Below are positions 60,185 through 64,000 of a DNA stretch of 64,000 nt, one piece after another; the first letter of the stretch is position 1, and the number at the start of each line of letters is the position of its first letter. The notes below the pieces were generated by a model, which worked only from the letters and a program-made list of their open reading frames with translations, was not told the DNA's origin and ran no database searches. Origin of the DNA: Lepus europaeus. Its lineage: Eukaryota > Chordata > Mammalia > Lagomorpha > Leporidae. Position numbers and translations under genes: made by a program. The DNA lies in NCBI RefSeq assembly GCF_033115175.1, contig NC_084831.1, forward strand, positions 78,315,502-78,379,501, in the 5' to 3' direction.

Positions 60185-62011
60185 CAGGTTAGAGGCTCGG
60201 CCAACAACTGGAAGGCGCACATGTGGCTGGTTGCTAGACTGTTGGAAACGAGCGGCCACACGCATGCTCTGCAGAAGGCAGAGCCGTGATGGACAGGTGC
60301 CACCATCATGGCCAGCAGACAGGGAGCACAGAGTCTAATCTGTGGCCTTGGTCAGTCCCTTCTCCAGTATTCATCCTCTGCTCGTGGCCTTCCTCAGTTT
60401 ATCCTATTCTCCCGTTCTATCCCTGACAGTCATTGAGCTACAGTTAATTTTTGGTGGAGTCAAAGCCATCACATGTTCTCAAGCCCCAGTATAGTCCATT
60501 TCCTTCTAGCTGGTCCCACAGCCTTTATTCAGCTCCTTGCAACCCCCTCTTCCCAGGGGTGGGGGGCTTTGTTCTAATAATTCCACTGTAGCTGCTCCAG
60601 CCGACCTCACTCACAACCATCTTTTGGTTAAATATGGTAATAGCTACTTCTGTCTATGTTTTGATATTCCCTTTTTAAAAAAAAAAAATCTTTCATCATG
60701 CCAGTTCCCAGTTCCATTGTTGATTTCCTTGATGGCCTCTCTTCTACCCTTTAATTCCTTCTCATTCTTCCTGATGAGCGGGAACTCATGCATCTTCTCA
60801 ACCACACTCAGCACCCTCGAGAGCAGATTGCCTGACCACGTTGCCCTTCTTACCACTCAGGCCCAATCTCAGCAGTCAGTCTCTCAGTCCACTCCTCAGA
60901 TCTTTTCACTCAATCCACATGCTGCACAAGAAGACAGACTGAGCAACCCTCTAGGGTGTGCTGAGATGCCAACCAAGGCTAAAAATCAAACACACCAAAG
61001 ACCTAGCAATTGCTTTTCAGAATTCACAGCTACATTCTCCAGTGAATGTTTGTCCCTTGCCGTTAACTACACAATAGAAAATCAACGCTGAAAGACTTTC
61101 CTTAGCCTGCGTGACTCTTAGGAGGCTGCTGCCTATTAAGAAAATTAATTTCCCTTCATCCCAGCTTCCACTGCAGCAACTTAGTGCTCTGAGAGGATGA
61201 AATGTGATTTTAAAAGCCTAACTCTGCTCAGAAGATCTCATTTCATATTTACCAGACATTCTCGGATATGCTCAGTTGTAGCCTTCCAAATCCCAAGCTG
61301 CGGATACAATAACAGAAAAATACACCCTGTGGTTCTGGGTTCTTCTATCTACTTGTAAGAATTTGGTTTAGAGAATCCTCCTGAAGAGACACGGAGAGGG
61401 TCTCCTTCTTGTTAAAAATACCCCACTCCTGACTACGGACGAAAATAAACATGGGCACACTTAGGAAAACGGTGCTCATCTAACCCCCAGGCCGGTCCCC
61501 AACCCACTCTGTGGTGTGCTTTGTCCCCTGAGGTCCAGACCACTTTTCTGTGGGTCCTGACAAGCACAGCTGGTGACAAGGAGCTACTGGGGTGTGCTCC
61601 AGCCAAGGACACTTCAGCATGCTGTTCGGCAGGTTTCCTGCTCTGTTTCCACTGTGAAGAGGGAAAATGCCTTTGGCGAGCCCAGGGCTCCGCCTCCAAC
61701 AATGAGAGCTCAAACCTCTTGCTCTGGCCACTTAATCAGTTCCTTGACTTAGGGGCATAATTCATGCCTTCTCACAAGAGTCTCTTACTCTTCCTAAGAG
61801 ATTTCAGTCATGTGCTGTTGCTTCCTAACAGCCCTGTTGAAAAGAAACGATTCATTCCTAAAGCTTTGTCTAGTGGGAGGGAAGACAGGAAAGATGACTT
61901 ATTTCCCACAGTAAGCTGGCTCCTGGGTTCAGCGTTAACCTTGGGATGACTCCTGCTCAGGGCAACAGAGCAGCTTGTCTCAGGAACGCGCCAATCAAGC
62001 ACAGCACTGAC
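60185..62011 (-). other. MCOLN2 last intron, unique part
   Basis: This is intronic sequence between the MaLR fossil on the left and the penultimate exon. It has no SINE insertion, which is unusual for this window. A plus-strand 184-codon open frame (60537-61091) crosses it but shows no domain, no splice context and a low-complexity composition. I see no conserved element I can name. Confidence 0.6.
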
Positions 62012-62133
62012 CTCCTCCGACAGCAGGTGCAGGACAGGAAGGCTGAGGGCTCTCTCTGATGCTCCCCTTCACGGCCACTCTCCTTCAGAAACTCCTGCAG
62101 GTCCGTTTCAGGAAACCCGTTCTGTTGGTATCT
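62012..62133 (-). CDS. MCOLN2: MCOLN2 penultimate coding exon (cytosolic C-terminal tail)
   Basis: This 122-nt exon continues the MCOLN2 frame after DTIK with RYQQNGFPETDLQEFLKE and ends in the cysteine cluster SCTCCRR plus two bases of an arginine codon. It aligns with the human tail segment that starts KFQQNGFPETDLQEFLKE and ends in a Cys-Cys-Arg-rich motif. Such cysteines next to the membrane are palmitoylation candidates in TRPML proteins (family knowledge, not seen here). The acceptor AG is at 62134-62135, with a rather purine-rich tract. The donor is GTCAGT (62011-62006), which departs from consensus at the third base. The intron to the pore exon is 1,320 bp (62134-63453). Phase arithmetic fits on both sides, and the downstream exon supplies the missing third base. 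If the weak donor is skipped, the frame runs 13 further codons to a stop in the intron, which would give a different tail. Confidence 0.93.
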
Positions 62134-63453
62134 CTTTAAATAAAGTGCACAAGGCCATTACTTTATTTACAGAGCTCAAGAAAGTGCTCCCATTGTCAAT
62201 GAACAAAAACCCACCTTTGCTAAAACAAAACTCTCCCACATTGCCAGCTCAGGGCCACAAAGCAATATTAACAATGATGAATCGATCTGTCCAGAACACC
62301 ACGCCAGGGCCACCACGGGGACAGAGAACAATCCAAGGGAAAACTCCAGAAAGCAGGCCAAGGTGGAGCAGGGGAGGGGTGTGTTGAAAAGGAAAACGAA
62401 AGAAATAATGAAAAGTCTAAAATGTGAGTGCCTTTGCAGATCAGATAAGATTCCCTTGCACATAAGGCTCACTTGGGAAGCAATTTCTCTTTTCTCTACT
62501 TTTATGAAAGAGGTCATTTAGTGGGACAGAAGACAGTAGGGTTTTCCAAAACACAAAGATCCTGTTTCCACCCCCCCCCCCCATGACTAGTGAGGTCATC
62601 CTCCCCAACACTGAGCAGTGGCCCACCCCAGGGACACTGCACAGGAAAGCCATGCACCTGCTGGGCAGGAAGGTATAGTTCTTCTCCTTCCACCCAAGTC
62701 CCACTGCTCAAGCCAATCCTCATTCCCACCTAACCACAGTCTCCACACATGCTCAAAACGTGCCCAGGAGTTTCTCCACTGGTCTGCCTTTCTTCTGGGT
62801 CAGTCTAAGAGGGGTGAAGCAGAGACAGCACCCAAAGTTGCCAACACTGATCCTAGAGAAGGACTTTCCTAGCACAGCCACCTGCTGTAGAGGTAAGCAG
62901 CACCTGAGAAAGAGAACTTCCCCAAGCTATCAATCAGTGACGTGGGCCCAGGCTCGGAGGACACAGAGCCCATCCGGAGGCCTAGGAAAGCTGGAAGCCA
63001 CAGTCACAAAAATCTTTGCTTTCGCGGTTTAAAGGAAACTTGCACCACCGAAGTGACCAGGTCATCCTGTCTGTGCCAGTATCTGGAGGGTGGTCAGGGT
63101 GGCAATGGCGCCTTATCGTTGGCACTTAACTGTCCCAAACCCGAGTTCCAGGGGGCCACACGGGCAATGTGTGCCGAGAGCAGCAGCCAACAACTTGACT
63201 CCCCATACTTGGCCCATCCTTACCCACTCCTTTCCTCCCGCCCACCTCATCTGCAAGCAAATCCACCTGGGTCTGGTAACAAGGACAACGTCCCAGCTGC
63301 ATACTTAAAACTGATCAACAGTTTCTTTCTACAAACCGTCAAAATCTAAGCAAAACTGTAGTATTTTAAGGGAAAAATGTAAACAATTAAGTTGTAATCT
63401 AAACACAATTTGCAGTGGTTTTCCTGGGGCAGCAATTACTGATAAATGCTTAC
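62134..63453 (-). other. MCOLN2 intron between pore exon and tail exon
   Basis: This 1,320-bp intron is bounded by a GTAAGC donor and an AG acceptor. It holds no recognisable repeat except a C-run at 62571-62582. Plus-strand open frames across 62618-63349 have no recognisable family and are taken as chance. Confidence 0.75.
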
Positions 63454-63660
63454 CTTTATGGTGTCATAAGAATCTGTGATAAGTGCAATAAAAAGGCTGA
63501 GAATCATATAAATGAAAAGGCTAATGAAGGAATATAAATAGAGGCGGCTGAACAGCCACACTAAGACGCTCTTCTGCTCGATCTGTGCGAACGTGGCAAA
63601 CATGTCATCCCCGTTGACCAGAGAAAACAGACATTCGGCGACTATGTTCAGATTTTCAAA
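63454..63660 (-). CDS. MCOLN2: MCOLN2 exon encoding pore loop and S6 (third-last coding exon)
   Basis: This 207-nt exon reads 69 codons without a stop. It starts [15 protein letters not shown], continues through the TRPML pore motif [10 protein letters not shown] (residues 16-25) and ends in ITDSYDTIK. Residues 41-61 form a hydrophobic helix ([20 protein letters not shown]) that corresponds to S6. TRPML proteins are tetrameric cation channels of endosomes and lysosomes gated by PI(3,5)P2; the acidic residues of NGDDMF line the selectivity filter (family knowledge). Splice sites support the exon: a CAG acceptor at 63661-63663 and a GTAAGC donor from 63453 leftwards. The ending DSYDTIK matches my recollection of MCOLN2 better than MCOLN3 (DTYETIK) or MCOLN1 (GAYDTIK). 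Both ends are phase 0. The upstream exons lie beyond the right window edge. Identification as TRPML is near certain; the paralogue choice is strong but from memory. Confidence 0.96.
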
Positions 63661-63876
63661 CTGTAGGCGGCAACAAAAAAACAGCTTTTGAGACAGAGTA
63701 CCCTAAAAAGTACAGGTATCTGGTTAGCTCCTATTGTTAGAGCTGTATCATCATTATCAGTCACTTACTCATTTAAACTGGGTCACCACAAGAAAGAGGG
63801 AAATTTTATTCAAAACCTCCCTCCACACTCTCAATGATAATCTCTTGCTATTCCCTTCAGATTCTTCCTATGCACT
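63661..63876 (-). other. MCOLN2 intron upstream of the pore exon
   Basis: Unique intronic sequence including the acceptor tract of the pore exon. Nothing else is recognisable. Confidence 0.7.
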
Positions 63877-64000
63877 TAAAAATTAATTAATTAACTGATT
63901 AATTAATTAATTTTGTTAGAGAGGCAGACAGAGATGGATCTCCCCGCTGCTAGTTCATTTCTCAAATGCCTGTAACAACTAGGACTGGACTGGGCCAAAG
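63877..64000 (-). repeat. C-SINE, cut by the window end
   Basis: Inverse tail (TTAATTAATTAA-rich) followed by AGGCAGACAGAGATGG and CTGCTAGTTCATTTC. The head lies beyond 64000. Confidence 0.82.

Noticed and set aside
60537-61091. 184-codon plus-strand frame in the last MCOLN2 intron
   Set aside because: No recognisable domain, a Ser/Leu/Phe-rich composition from CT-rich DNA, antisense to the gene and no promoter or splice context.
24200-64000. Search for direct-repeat arrays (CRISPR-like) and for clustered defence or biosynthetic genes
   Set aside because: Only microsatellites and dispersed transposons repeat; the sequence is a mammalian chromosome and no such system is present.

Overview
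The window is a lagomorph nuclear genome segment, most likely rabbit (Oryctolagus). The evidence is more than 40 copies of the tRNA-derived C-SINE (a GGCCGGCGC-like head, an internal B-box-like GGTTCGAGTCC, a CT-rich stretch and a (TAAA)/A-rich tail) together with lagomorph-type L1 3' ends. No prokaryotic or viral gene organisation is present. Nearly all long open frames in the window are translations of these repeats.

The only intact host coding sequence is at the right end, on the minus strand. It consists of the last three coding exons of a TRPML-family cation channel, which I identify as MCOLN2 (mucolipin-2). One exon (63454-63660) carries the pore loop with the NGDDMF motif and the following S6 helix. 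A penultimate coding exon (62012-62133) and a short terminal exon (stop at 59236-59238) carry the cytosolic tail. A 3' UTR probably runs to a polyadenylation signal near 58505. The rest of the gene lies beyond the right edge.

At 15.95-17.04 kb there is a GC-rich CpG island with GC boxes and a good minus-strand splice donor at 16483. In mammals the gene on the 3' side of MCOLN2, in the same orientation, is LPAR3. The island is therefore best read as the LPAR3 promoter and non-coding first exon, with positions 1-16 kb as its first intron. This is an inference from synteny; no LPAR3 coding exon is in the window. The roughly 42 kb between the island and MCOLN2 is intergenic.

The intergenic and intronic DNA is dominated by layered retrotransposons. 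At 29.3-36.2 kb an old L1 is split by a younger L1, by a second L1 with a 5' inversion (twin priming, flanked by 11-bp duplications), and by several SINEs. Two processed pseudogenes are recognisable: SMN (minus, 22890-24110, split by a SINE) and ATP5PD (plus, 38413-38872). There is also a truncated U2 snRNA copy (21200-21234), a MER5A-type DNA transposon, a small palindromic MITE-like element, MIR and L2 fragments, two MaLR-type LTR fossils and a 308-bp solo LTR with a 6-bp target duplication (46076-46383). A 107-codon protein-like stretch of unknown origin lies in the presumed MCOLN2 3' UTR.

I found no CRISPR array, operon, toxin system or other undescribed biological system. Repeat boundaries are estimates by eye, usually good to about 5-20 bases, except where target-site duplications fix them.
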